Assembly: GCA_025174535.1 (NCBI GenBank)
Contig: JALBUN010000036.1
Coordinates: forward strand, 1-64,000
DNA: 64,000 nucleotides
Source of the DNA: Cantharellus purpuraceus
Taxonomy: Eukaryota > Basidiomycota > Agaricomycetes > Cantharellales > Hydnaceae
Reading direction: 5' to 3'
In this document: positions 1 to 10,234 of the stretch, in pieces
How the letters are laid out: each line of letters starts with the position of its first letter
How positions within the stretch are numbered: the stretch's first letter is position 1
Position numbers and translations under genes: made by a program
Notes under the pieces: generated by a model
Told to the model about the DNA's origin: nothing
Database searches by the model: none
Seen by the model: only the letters and a program-made list of their open reading frames with translations

Positions 1-465
1 GGAGAGGAGTACGTAACAGGGAAGTGGGATGGTGCTCTGTGGTTGGATGAGGATGGGAGCAAAAGGTCGGTCCCGATGGCTGATCGTGCTCTGTGACTGG
101 ATGACAATGCGGAGCCCGGTTGGGAGGTACGCTAAAGCTGGTTTCAGGAGAAGCAACCTCTCGGTGGCGGAGGGAAATCTGATTGTTGAACCAAGGTGTT
201 TTACCTCAGTGTAGAGATGATGGATTGTGATGTAGAGTGTAGACTTAGAGCTTGGACTTTGACTTTAGAGCGTTGGCTGAAAACTTGTTGATTGATTCCA
301 AAGGCGAAAACTAGCGCCCTTTATATACAAATTCCCAGGGAACAACGACACAATATGAGGAGCAAATGATGCAAGAAATGCTGATCAAGCCAGCTGACAA
401 AGCGTGTGAAGTTGAGCTACTAAAGGGGAAATCATGGAGAAATGAAACGACAGATAGGGACATCA
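1..465 (-). repeat. P repeat, promoter/LTR-like, copy 1
   Basis: This stretch matches, with scattered differences, 8,790-9,375 and 42,011-42,607 (same orientation) and 23,108-23,646 (opposite orientation). Read on the minus strand it has a TATA-like box at about 318-326, followed by GGCGCTAG, so it looks like a promoter or LTR fragment firing leftward. In both Harbinger-like copies it lies directly behind the coiled-coil gene, so it was probably part of that element before the two copies separated. I could not define TG...CA ends, so calling it an LTR is inference. The left edge is cut by the window. Confidence 0.6.
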
Positions 466-532
466 TTAGACTGCTCATGGACAGCCATTCACTCCAAGGT
501 GACCTTGTATCCTACGTCTTGGGAGGCTTACA

Positions 533-1627
533 TTACTGGGTTCTCCCTCTACATCTTTTTCTTGAACTAGGAATTTGAGATTGATCAGAGTCTGAATCAG
601 ATTGATCAGAGTCTGAATCAGATGGATTCCTTAGACCTTTTTTCTTGATGCCTTGAACTAGGAGTTTGAGATCGTTCATTAGACCTTTTTCTTGATGCCT
701 TAAACCTTGAGTCATTCCTTGCTTCCATGTTTGAAAATTAATCCTATTACCATCTTCGTCATATGATGACATTTCATTCTTTCTAGTATATATTGTAGAT
801 AGTTTTCTAGGCTCACCATTTATGAATAATTCCATTCTATTTAGTCTACAAGACTGATCTGAGTCTATAAGTATATAGTCTACACCTCTTTTCACTATCT
901 TAAATGTCACCTTTCTGGTGCCATTTTCCTGTAACCTTGTTACCTCCTGTTCTTGTTTTCCAGCCCAGTGATTCATATCAAATTTCCAGTCAACAATCTC
1001 AGATATTATTGCTTTATATTTATCACCCTGTTTCTGAAGTTTATTAATGTCTGTTCCAAGTTCCACTACAGTATCATCTGTTTCTACAATCCACTCATGC
1101 ACTTCAGATTTCCATTCCACAATGTCTGATATTGTTGCAATACATCTATTAACCTGTTTCTGAAGTTTATGAATATCTGTTCTATAGTCCAATATAAGAT
1201 TCTCTGCATTATGTGTATTGACCTGTTGATGAATATCTGTTCCATGGTCTGATATTGTGGCAACACACCTATTAACCTGTCTCTGAAGTTTATGAATATC
1301 TGTTCCAAATCCTGATACAATATCATTCATTTCACTCATCCATTCATCTAAATTCTCTTTCCTGTCTGTCAAAGTAGTTATAATTGTATTTTTTTCCTCA
1401 ACCTGTTTCTTAAGCACCTGAATTTCCTGACTCTGGGAATTAACCTGTTGTTCAAGCATAGTGATCTGCCTATCCTTTTCACTCATCCAAGACTTGACAT
1501 TTATAAGATCAGATATTAATTCATCTTTTACTTCCATTTGACTTGCCATAGCTTTTATCAGTGCATCATTGTCACTTATCCAGCCTTTGATTGCTTTTAT
1601 ATCTTCAAAGATTTGTGGCATTTTCAA
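533..1627 (-). CDS. Coiled-coil protein of Harbinger-like element, copy a
   Basis: An open frame of 364 codons. I do not recognise the family. The N-terminal half is heptad-rich, with repeated units carrying the pattern GTDIHKLQ.QVNRC.ATIS, so it contains internal repeats of about 35-45 residues. A less charged block near residues 240-300 may be a small folded domain. The tail is low-complexity Ser-Asp-Gln repeats ending in a basic stretch (SSRKRCRGRTQ). It matches the gene at 21897-23057 almost residue for residue until the tail, where the reading frames diverge. The gene sits next to the terminal unit, so it could be a DNA-binding or structural partner of the transposase; that is inference only. 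Confidence 0.65.
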   Translation of the reverse strand: MKMPQIFEDIKAIKGWISDNDALIKAMASQMEVKDELISDLINVKSWMSEKDRQITMLEQQVNSQSQEIQVLKKQVEEKNTIITTLTDRKENLDEWMSEMNDIVSGFGTDIHKLQRQVNRCVATISDHGTDIHQQVNTHNAENLILDYRTDIHKLQKQVNRCIATISDIVEWKSEVHEWIVETDDTVVELGTDINKLQKQGDKYKAIISEIVDWKFDMNHWAGKQEQEVTRLQENGTRKVTFKIVKRGVDYILIDSDQSCRLNRMELFINGEPRKLSTIYTRKNEMSSYDEDGNRINFQTWKQGMTQGLRHQEKGLMNDLKLLVQGIKKKGLRNPSDSDSDQSDSDSDQSQIPSSRKRCRGRTQ

Positions 1628-2161
1628 ATCCCTCTCTGCTTATAAAACAGAAATGAAAAAACATAATAATCATTTTTTTCTGAACATTTGATATTTTGTA
1701 TAGGCAGTAGATATATACATCTTGCTTTCTTAATAAAATGATTATTATGTTTTTATGTTATAAGCATTATGAAGATGCTCTCTTTTATGCTTCAATGCAA
1801 GATAGAGTTTGATAGAAGAGTTAATGATTGGTATATATCTCGGATAGGATCACTCCATGATTTGTTTCTGAGGTAAGTTCCTTTATAAATATCAAGGTTC
1901 CAATCACTGACTTTATACAGATGTACTGATGGCACACTTCTGGAACAGAAATTAACAGAGTTATATACTAGTATGGAGCAGGATCATTATTTTCCACCAC
2001 TTTGGATGGAAAATCTGATGGTATTGCACCCTAAAGTACGAGGGATAGTCATACAGTCTCATGTTAGAACAAGATTATCTACCACTATGCCCTAACTAAG
2101 TTACTTTGTTTTAAAAATAGCTTCACTGCATTAAAGGTGTTTGTTTCCAAGACTTTCCTAA

Positions 2162-2727
2162 GAAGCTTATTCAGAAATACAACAAATACGTATGTACAAC
2201 CTATTTTCCTCAAATTTTATACAATACACTTCAATTCAAACTTATTTTCATATTTCAACATGATTCTCAAATTTTACACAATATACTAGATTAAAACATA
2301 TTTTGATATTTTGGCATAATTCTCAAAAATAATTCTTTTTTTCCTGATTTAGTGGTGGCAACTCTCTTGAAGGAACATCCAAATATCATTGATTCTTTCT
2401 TATACAATACTTATAACATAATTTGAACTATCTTTAATCCCCACCTGGTATTTGTATATCTAAATACCCTATATAATACCAATTATATTCATATATACAT
2501 TCCTATTATATCCATGTAAATGATTATGTTCATCTCAACCAAATATCTTATCTTTTAAAGTTTATTAAAATATAGAATATATGTTTATATTTATGAAAAT
2601 TTCACACATCCGAAATCTTTTAAGATATCCAAATTGTAACTCCCTGGCTTTATGTATCATTGAAATTCTGATGTATATCTCATATACATCAGAATATTGT
2701 ATACTGACATGATTCCGAACAAGCGTC
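2162..2727 (-). repeat. Harbinger terminal unit, about 566 bp
   Basis: AT-rich unit with imperfect inverted ends. The left edge reads GAAGCTTATTCAGAA and the right edge ends TTCCGAACAAGCGTC, so both ends start from the same GA.GCTT.TTC.GAA motif. It is the reverse complement of 20798-21362 and related to 28313-28867 and 63188-63836. An internal foldback around ATATACATCAG is shared by all copies. Here the unit forms one end of the larger element rather than a free MITE, since coding DNA follows on its left and a TTA target lies on its right. Confidence 0.75.
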
Positions 2728-2730
2728 TTA

Positions 2731-3110
2731 GTCTGTCCAACTATCATTGCTGTTTCTGCACATCTGTCTCCAGTTCTGAATTGGTGCATCAGTATCACCA
2801 TAGGAACCCAGACATCTGTCTCTGTCAGACTTGGACATACTCAGAGATCCATCACTGGAGTAATTATTAGATTTCAAATATATATTTAAGCCATACAACT
2901 GAGGACTTTATTCTCCAGTTCAAATATTGAATCATGTCTAGGTCTCAAGTCTGATTTGAACTATCTAAGTCATACTCCATCTCTGAAATCTTGGATACAG
3001 GTATTAGTGAAGGCATAGCACATAAGCTTCAAGTCCATTCTGACCACCACAACTTTGACTCTGACCCTGACCCTGAAGATCCAACCCTCCAATGGACTCA
3101 GAGTGTAACA
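2731..3110 (+). repeat. Gypsy LTR relic (Gyp-A/B/D family)
   Basis: Degenerate match to the internal and 3' part of the 514-bp Gyp-D LTR (for example the CATAGGAACCCAGACATC, ATTTCAAATAT and CACATAAGCTT blocks), ending at TGTAACA at 3110. Its 5' part is missing because the Harbinger-like element Hb-a abuts it at 2727. It is strongly CpG-depleted, so it is old. Confidence 0.65.
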
Positions 3111-3198
3111 TATTGTAACTGTTGCCAATCATGAGAATACTACCACTCTGACATGTCCTTGAAGGTATGTACAATCCTGTATATACAGCATGCCACAA

Positions 3199-3611
3199 CC
3201 ATATTCATTAATGCCCAGATCTCCATCTGACCTATGCAAATCCCTGTGCAAATGAAATCTATACTCCATATGGAAACCATCACATCCCACCTGTCTGTCC
3301 AATCATCATTGCTGTTCCCACCCATCCATCTCCAGTTCCAATTGATGCATCAGCACCACCATAGGAACCTGGACATCTATCCCTATTGGACTCAGACATA
3401 CTCATGTAAGGCCATAGGCCTCAGAGACCCATCACTGGAGTAATTATTATTAGATTTCAAATATGTATTTAAGTTGTACAACTAGGGACTTCATTTCCCA
3501 GTTTGAATATTGAATCATGTCTAGGTCCTAAGTCTGTTCCAACTTTAAGTCATACTCTGTCTCTGAAGTCTTGGACACCAGTATTAGTGAAGGTGCAGCA
3601 CATAAGCTGAA
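3199..3611 (+). repeat. Gypsy LTR relic, truncated
   Basis: A second plus-strand LTR of the same family, starting near the ATATTCATTAATGCC block at 3205 and running to CACATAAGCTGAA at 3611. There the minus-strand LTR of Gyp-A begins abruptly with TGTTACG. About 90 bp of its end are not found next to it, so the Gyp-A junction interrupts it. Confidence 0.65.
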
Positions 3612-4125
3612 TGTTACGCACTAGGTCGATTGGGGGTTGGAGATTGGGTTGGAGGTTGGGTTGGAGTCGGGTATGTCGTGGGGGTCAGAGCGGACTTGGC
3701 TTCAGCTTATGTGCTGCGCCCTCACTAATACCAGTGTATGAGATTTTGGAGATGGAGTGCGACTTAGAGAGTTAGGATCGGACTTAGGAACTAGGTGTGA
3801 TTCAATATTTGAACTGGGAATGAAGTCCCCAGTCAGGCAACTTAAATACATATTTTGAAATCTAATAATAATTACTCTGGTGATGGGTCTCTGAGGCCGA
3901 CAGCCTTACATGAGTATGTCCAAGTCTGATGGGGATGGATGTCTGGGTTCCTATGGTGATGGTGATGCATCAATTGGAACCAGAGATGGGTGGGCAGAAT
4001 CGGCGGTGACAATTGGACAGGTAGATGGAGATGTGGTGGTTTCCAAATGGAGTATAGATTTCATATGTGTGGGGATCTGAGTGGATCAGGCGGGGATCTG
4101 GGCGTTAATGAATATAGTCATAACA
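3612..4125 (-). repeat. 3' LTR of Gyp-A, 514 bp
   Basis: Plus-strand ends are TGTTACG and CATAACA, giving TG...CA on either strand. Length equals the Gyp-D LTRs (514 bp). It is followed on the right by a stretch (AAATGGAGAG in Gyp-D orientation) that serves as the polypurine tract in this family. A TATTTAA promoter-like box lies inside. Confidence 0.85.
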
Positions 4126-4241
4126 GTATCTCTCCATTTAAGGCCAAGCCCCTGAGGCCTCATGTCCGTGGATTGAATAGGTGAGACGATTGGGCGCAGT
4201 CAGAGTTATACTGGGGTCTGGAGACATATAAAAGGAGGGGC

Positions 4242-6342
4242 ATGATTGAGGTCTTATCCTCAATGATGTCAAACCCTTTGGCAAGTATGAGCGTGGCTAA
4301 GCTTGAGCAGTTGCTCTTGGCCCGTCGGAAGGAAGAGGAAGAGGAGCGGAAACGTAAAGAGGAGGAGGAAGCAGAAGGGAGATGGAAGGAGGAGGAGGCA
4401 GAGCGGAGGCGGAAGGAGGAGGAGGAGGTGGAATGGAGATGGAAGGAGGAGGAGGAGGTGGAGCGGAGATGGAAGGAGGAGGAGGAGGTGGAGCGGAGAT
4501 GGAAGGAGGAGGAGGAGGTGGAGCGGAGATGGAAGGAGGAGGAGGAGGTGGAATGGAGATGGAAGAAGGAGGAGGAAGAGGCAGAGCGGAGGCGGAAGGA
4601 GGAGGAGGAGGCAGAGCGGAGGCGGAAGGAGGAGGGAGGAGGCAGAGCGGAGGCGGGAAGGAGGAGGAGGAGGCGGAGCGGAGATGGAAGGAGGAGGAGG
4701 AGGCAGAATGGAGATGGAAGGAGGAGGAGGAGGCGGAGCGGAGATGGAGGAGGAGGAGGAGGAGGCAGAGCGGAGGCGGAGCGGAGACAGAAGGAGGAGG
4801 AGGAGGCAGAGGAGGTGGTGGTGGAGGTGGAGGAGGCAGAACAGAGATGGAAGGAGGAGGAGGAGGTGGAATGGAGATGGAAGGAGGAGGAGGAGCAGAG
4901 GCGGAAAGAGGCAGCAGAGATGGAACAGAGAAGGAAAGAGGAGGAAGCAAAGGCCAAGAGAGCCCACAGGGTCAAAGAACTTGCGGCCGTGATGGAGGCT
5001 GCGAGACTGAAGGAAGTGGAGGAGCAGGCACACGAGCTAGAAGCTGCCATGGAGGTAGAGGAGGAGGTGGCCAGGGCAGGGGCGACCAGCCCAGGGAGTC
5101 CAAGTGTGCCTATACAGACAGGGACCCCTGAGGTCGCCATCATCTCCATTACATGGATGGAGACAACTCGTCCGATAACTGTCCCTGTGGTGGACTCACC
5201 GTTACGTCCGTGGTATGGCCATTATTTGGGTTGGGTGCAGCTGAGGAAGATGAAGCGGTGGAGGCAGAGAGGGCTGAGGTGGAGGCAGATCCCGATGCCA
5301 ATATGGAGCTTGACACAAATGCGGAGCCCGAGGTGGGTGTGGACATCAGGACAGATGCAGAGCCGGATCCAACTTCAAATTGTTACAAGGAGATGGCTTG
5401 GGTAGCCATGGTTGAGGCTTGCAAAAGAGCAGAGCTCTATGCCGCTACCACCAAGAGGAATCTCGATGTCATGGTCTTTTCATTGAAGGTGCACCTGAGT
5501 GCTGATACGGAGAAGTGGGAGGTGGATCAGAGGGTCATATGGTGCAAGGCAGAGAGTCACGTGTTGGTGACCCGTAAGAAGGAGCTGCATGTCACTAGAT
5601 TGGCGATCCAGCTTTGCAAGTGCAAGATGGAGAAGGCAGTGGCAGAACAGCAGGACAAGGAGGAGGAGAGGGAACACTTGGAGGCTGCATTGAGAAGGGG
5701 TGGACCACCCAAGGCTCTGGCTCCAGCAGAGTCATTCGGCGGGCCCGGTGTAACTTGCGACTTGTGTCATGATGTGGGCATAGAGTGTGTGTGGCCTACC
5801 AGCCCAACTTACTGCCTTCGGTCCTGTGATTGTTGTTGGGGTCAGAAAGGAGGGTGTAGGATTGATGGAAAGTTCAATCCCCAGAGTCAGAGCGTCAAGC
5901 CCTGACTAGTGGTACAAGGAGGGGCAGAGAAAGAATCGGAAGGTCGTCTGACCAAAAAGTGGCAGATGGAGACAGGTGCTGTGGCAGCCAGGGGTAGCAG
6001 TGTCGGATCGGAAGGGGCAACGACTGGTGCAGGTATGGGGCGTGTCTCTGCACCCAATAGTACTGTGGGCCAGCTTATCTGGCTGGTTAACCTGCAGTCA
6101 GAGCACCTCCGGTGGACAGAGGGGTTGCTAGTGGACTTGGTGAAGATGATGAAACGGAAGGAGGTTCTGGAGGGTTGGCGGACGGCCGAGTTACGTCGGT
6201 TATGGAAGTTCATGGCCCCCTTGGACAAGGATTCAGACATGGGGATGAGAAAGATTGGGTGTCGGATGTAGAGAGTGATGATGAGTTGGAGATGGAGCCT
6301 GAGGTAGATAAGGGAAAGGGGAAAAGGAAACGTGATGTATAA
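4242..6342 (+). pseudogene. Antisense gene of Gyp-A (Glu-rich, Cys-cluster protein)
   Basis: A gene running against the retrotransposon, between pol and the 3' LTR. Order: short N-terminus from ATG 4242, a Glu/Arg-rich repeat block (to about 4,920), a Lys/Glu coiled region, an acidic block, and near 5755-5860 a Cys cluster of form CDLC...C....SCDCCWGQKGGC. The last resembles fungal zinc-cluster proteins, but I cannot name a family. An in-frame TGA at 5903-5905 is followed by CTAG, and the frame stays open after it. Compared with the Gyp-D copy there is a 1-nt loss near 5,212 and another near 6,245, so this copy is broken. The final residues are basic (KGKRKRDV), possibly nuclear. Confidence 0.7.
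4380..4920 (+). repeat. GA-rich coding minisatellite
   Basis: Tandem 30-bp-scale units built around GGAGGAGGAGGTGGAGCGGA, keeping the reading frame and encoding runs such as KEEEEVERRW. The units are most regular at 4,420-4,560 and drift after 4,620. The same block in Gyp-D (57,340-57,560, opposite strand) is much shorter, so copy number has changed between family members. All reading frames on both strands are open across it, which produces long Ser/Pro/Leu-rich spurious frames. Confidence 0.85.
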
Positions 6343-6499
6343 AAATAAAAATGAAAATGATTATAAATTTTGGAGTGGAGAAAAAATGAGGCGGAGTGAT
6401 ATTCCTTTGGAGTTTTTGGGCAGGCTTGTAATTTCCCTTGTGACTTGTAAAATGATGATGTGAAATAATGGAATTAGCATTAGTAATTGACTTAAAGAT

Positions 6500-8777
6500 T
6501 CATAAGAGGGCAGGTTTGTCTGGATAAGCGGAGTGAAAGTCGGAGATGGATTCGGATGCATGATCGAGTTTGGACATGGAGATCCATGAGGACTCTTCAT
6601 TGGTGCCTTCGTATCCAGTCCATTTGACTAAGTACTGGAGCTTGCACTTGTATTGACGGTTGATCTTTGAGTCCAGGATCTCAGATATCTCATATTCATT
6701 GTCTCCTTTGATGATGATCAGGGGAGGTGGGGGTTGCATGCGACTGGAGATCTCATTCGTAGTAGCGGGTTCAAGCATTGATATGGAAAACCAGATGAAC
6801 TGCTTGGAAGTGGCCAGGGAGGCAGAGGGTGAAGGACCTGCTGCCTGCGCAAGCAATGACCTCATAAGGACCTAAGTATTTCTCAGAGAGTTTCTTTGAT
6901 GGGCAGGTGGTCCAGAAGTGGCCTTAACGAATACTTTGTCTCCAATTTGCAGGTCCAGAGCCAGAATGCGGTGTCGGTCTGCGGAGACTTGATATTGTTT
7001 CTGGGCATTGGAGATGGTTTCTTGGAGATGTTGGTGTAGTTGATTGAGGTTGGTTATGAATTGGCAGGCTTTGATTGAGGCAAGTTCTTTCTTGGGGTGG
7101 ACGGAGATGTTCAGGTGATAGCCTTTATTAGCAAAAAAGGGAGAGATGCCAGTAGTCGCGTTTGGAGTGTTGTTGTAGGCAAACTCTGTGATTGGAAGTA
7201 GATCAGCCCAGTTGTCTTGTTGATAGTTACAATAGATTTGGAGATATTGTTCCAGGGACTGATTCATTCATTCTGTTTGTCCGTCTCCTTCAGGGTGGTA
7301 TCTGGAGGTGAAATGAAGCTTCATGTCGAGAGCCTTTCCTAATGTGCGGAAGAAGGAGGACATGAACTCCAAGCCTCAATCGGATGTGACATGCGATGGG
7401 ACTCCGTGTTTAGAGAATACGTGGAGAATGAACAATTTAGCTAGTGAGGTGGAGGTGATGGTGTCATGCATTGGAATGAATAGTGACTGTTTGGTGAACC
7501 TGTCGACAATCATGAGTATGGTGTCATATCCGAGCAATGGGGGAGCTTCTCTATGAAATACATGGAGATGGAGTTCCATGGTTGCTCTGGGACTGGAAGT
7601 TGCTTAAGCGTTCCGTAGGGTTTGTGCCTTTGCAATTTTGAGCGCATACATGTGGTGCAGGAGTTACAGTAGTGTTGAATGTATTCTCGCATTTTTGGCC
7701 ATACATAGTCTCGTCGGATTAATCCTTGTGTGCGATTTTGCCCAAAATGGCCTGAGATCGGGTGATCATGGTAATACTGCAAAACTCAGAGTCGGAGACT
7801 GTTGGCGTTGGGGATATATATCTGGTTGTTGTGTCAGAGGTGTCCTTTGGGGTCAAGTGACCATTTCAGATCAGAAGGGTTATCCAAGTGTTTAACTGCA
7901 ATAGGATTGGGAGTGATGAGTGGATGTCGGAGCGGAGTTGGTCGATGTCCATAATGGTGACAGCTCGGAGGGTGGGAGTCATGAGGGTGGATGCTCGTAG
8001 GGACGATGCCAGCTGCTCATTAGTAAACACAGGGTGAAAGTTGTGTGGGTTTACAGTGGTATAGTCGCTATTCCCCTCTTTAGGGTAGATGTCCCATCAT
8101 CTAGTTAAAGCGTCAGGCTTTGCTCCGAGTCAACCTGGATGGAACGGATAATGAGATTGAACTGAGATAGGGATTCAGACCATCAGACTTGTCTCTGGGT
8201 GAGCAGTTTCATTGTGGAGAAGTATTCCAAGTTCTTGTGGTCAGTTATGATGTCCACTGGATCGGAGGGACCTTCAAGGTAGTGTCTCCATATCTGGAAG
8301 GCTTCATATATGGCAAGGAGCTCTTTGTCATGGACATCAGTTTGGGGGGCATAAATGTATGCAAGTGAAAAGCGATCAGATGGACTTGTCCGTTGTCCGG
8401 AGAGATGATGGACAGGATTGCAGCGAGTGCATAGTCGGAGGCATCAGTCTCTAATAGGATAGGAACATCTGGAACCCAATGAGTCAGTATTGGAGCAGAA
8501 GTAAAGGCCTTTTTCAAGGTCTCTGTCTACATTCATCAGTGAAATTCCATTGGATACCCTTCCTAGTGAGTCGGGTGAGCGGAATGGTGATATTGGAGTA
8601 GCCATGAATGAAGCGGTGGTAGAAGTTGGCGAACCCTAGGAAGGACTGTACATCCTTGACTTTCCAGGGTTCTGGCCATTCCTGTATGGCTTTGATTTTG
8701 TCATCAGACATTGTCAATCCTGCCGGGGAGAGGATATAGCCTAGGTATTCGACCAAGTTGGAGTGGAATTTGCATTT
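6500..8777 (-). pseudogene. Gyp-A pol, 3' part: RNase H, integrase, chromodomain
   Basis: Read leftward: RT thumb/connection (LGYILSPAGL, YLGYIL at about 8,740), RNase H-like domain with [13 protein letters not shown] at about 8,450, integrase H2C2 zinc finger (YYHDHPISGHFG ... CTTC) at about 7,600-7,780, catalytic core with PFAYNN-type and E.MNQS motifs at 6,900-7,560, and a chromodomain at 6,520-6,720 (YLVKWTGYEGT). Frames change several times and stops interrupt. Typical chromovirus order. Not functional. Confidence 0.85.
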
Positions 8778-8783
8778 GTCAGC

Positions 8784-10209
8784 ATGGTGTCGGTTCGCTT
8801 ATGGAATAGATCCTATAAGCCTCCGCGCAACGGTCCTAGCAAACAGACAGTGTGTAATGCAGTTGTTCAGCACTCCAAAGATCAATCAGGTCGAGGGGTA
8901 GACGTAGCACTGAGTAATATGGAAGTGGAATAGTGCTCTGTGGTTAGATGGGGATGGGAGCAAAAGGTTGGTCCCGATGGCTGATCGTGCTCTATGACTG
9001 GATGACAATGGGGAGCCTGGTTGGGAGGTACGTGAAAGCTGGTTTCAGGAGAAGTGACCTCTCGGTGGCGGAGGGAAATCTGATCATTGAACCAAGGTGT
9101 TTTACCTCAGTGTAGAGATGATGGATTGTGATGTAGAGCAAAGAGCATAGACTTAGAGTGTGGACTTTGACTTTAGAGCATTGGCTGAAAACTTGTTGAT
9201 TGATTCCAAATGCGAAAACTAGTGCCCTTTTATATACAAATCCCCAGGGCACTATGACACAATATGAGGAGCAAATGATGTGATATGATGCAAGATATGC
9301 TGATCAAGCCAGCTGACAAAGCATGTGAAGTTGAACTACTAATGGGGAAATCATGGAGAAATGAAGCGACAGATAGGGGTAATCTTTGTAAGAATAGGAG
9401 GTGATGAGTAATAAAAGAACCGAAAATAGAACAAGGATGAGTAAGTCGTGTATGAATGAATTAAAAGATGAAACAGGGGTGAGTCATATAAAGGAACAAT
9501 AGAAATGTCCACCAATACCATCTTCCCTACGGCTCCGAAGGTAAAGGACCCTGAGTCACATGAGGACTTCAGTCAGCATCCACAACAAATACTCCTTATT
9601 GTCTTAGTGATACGTCTCCATATGGTATCCTGTTCCAAGGATATTTGGTCCCTTTGCCTGACACGATGTAACCTGAGTTGGATTGAAGTGGGAGGATAGG
9701 TCAGCGATGGCGACTGAAATTCTACCTCACATTCAACTCTTCTATCTGTGTTATGATATAGAGGCAAAATGCCAAGGAATGTATATGGTTCAATGGAATT
9801 GTGAAAGAATATAGGATCACCAATGACATAAGAGAGACATGGTGGGGATCTTGGGCGTTGAAAGAGTTTGGGAAGTATTTTGACATGTGGAGGTGGCTTA
9901 ACATGCCTGTGGAGCTCAGCATATTTGTGATAGTCCTCTGTGTCCAGAGACCAGTGTGACGTATTATTAGAAGCGATGTTGGAGAGGGGAACAGAATGGG
10001 AAGCCATGTGAATGATGATGAAAGGATTGGTGTGAATAGAAGGCTGATAATGATCAATGGCGATGAAACACGAGTGACGATTGATGGCTAGAATTAGAGA
10101 CTGAGGTGGAGAGGGAGTTGCGGCGCTATTTAAAAGTTGATACAAAAAGATGCTGGCGGAGTTGGACTGTCAGAGTGGGTCAATATATGTCCTCAATGCG
10201 TCCTGGCTC
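8784..10209 (-). mobile_element. P-insert: 1.4-kb insertion in Gyp-A RT
   Basis: The RT sequence of Gyp-A is interrupted between matching GTCAGC copies at 8778-8783 and 10210-10215, compatible with a 6-bp (or 5-bp) target duplication. The insert reads, on the minus strand, a 190-codon ORF (9573-10145), then about 200 bp, then the P repeat with its TATA-like box near 9,225-9,233. A shortened relative is at 42,011-43,256. The ends do not form inverted repeats and are not clean TG...CA. It may be the 3' end of a retroelement (ORF plus LTR-like tail) that moves non-autonomously; the class is unresolved. Confidence 0.6.
9573..10145 (-). CDS. P-ORF: unknown protein, 190 aa
   Basis: Open frame of 190 codons. 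The C-terminal two thirds resemble the protein at 47065-47502: both share the core V/YIGDP.F...I.PYTF.G followed by a beta-strand-like stretch and a terminal W.R.....R.C..C segment. I know no family for it. In Gyp-C the related gene occupies the position behind the chromodomain, before the 3' LTR, where other retroelements keep env or accessory genes. No signal peptide or clear membrane segment is seen. Start chosen at the first Met; a later Met (MASHSVPLS) is possible. Confidence 0.55.
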   Translation of the reverse strand: MYQLLNSAATPSPPQSLILAINRHSCFIAIDHYQPSIHTNPFIIIHMASHSVPLSNIASNNTSHWSLDTEDYHKYAELHRHVKPPPHVKILPKLFQRPRSPPCLSYVIGDPIFFHNSIEPYTFLGILPLYHNTDRRVECEVEFQSPSLTYPPTSIQLRLHRVRQRDQISLEQDTIWRRITKTIRSICCGC

Positions 10210-10234
10210 GTCAGCAGGCGAAGAGGCCATGTTT

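Larger units (their letters stand above)
1..2727 (-). mobile_element. Hb-a: end fragment of Harbinger-like DNA element
   Basis: This is the minus-strand counterpart of the left part of the element at 20798-28867: terminal unit, about 530 bp of noncoding DNA, coiled-coil gene, then the P repeat. Its outer end reads AAGCGTC at 2721-2727 and is followed by TTA at 2728-2730. That fits the 3-bp TTA/TAA target preference of the PIF/Harbinger superfamily. The flank continues as a Gypsy LTR relic, so it inserted into an LTR. The other end, with any transposase, lies outside the window. A small deletion relative to Hb-b lies near 497-505, where a block between two ACAAGG repeats is missing. Confidence 0.75.

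Noticed and set aside
4160..5149. Long Ser/Pro/Leu-rich frames on the minus strand over the GA-rich block (also 57,172-57,741 on the plus strand)
   Set aside because: They are shadows of a triplet-type minisatellite that leaves all frames open; the conserved frame with the Cys cluster is on the other strand.
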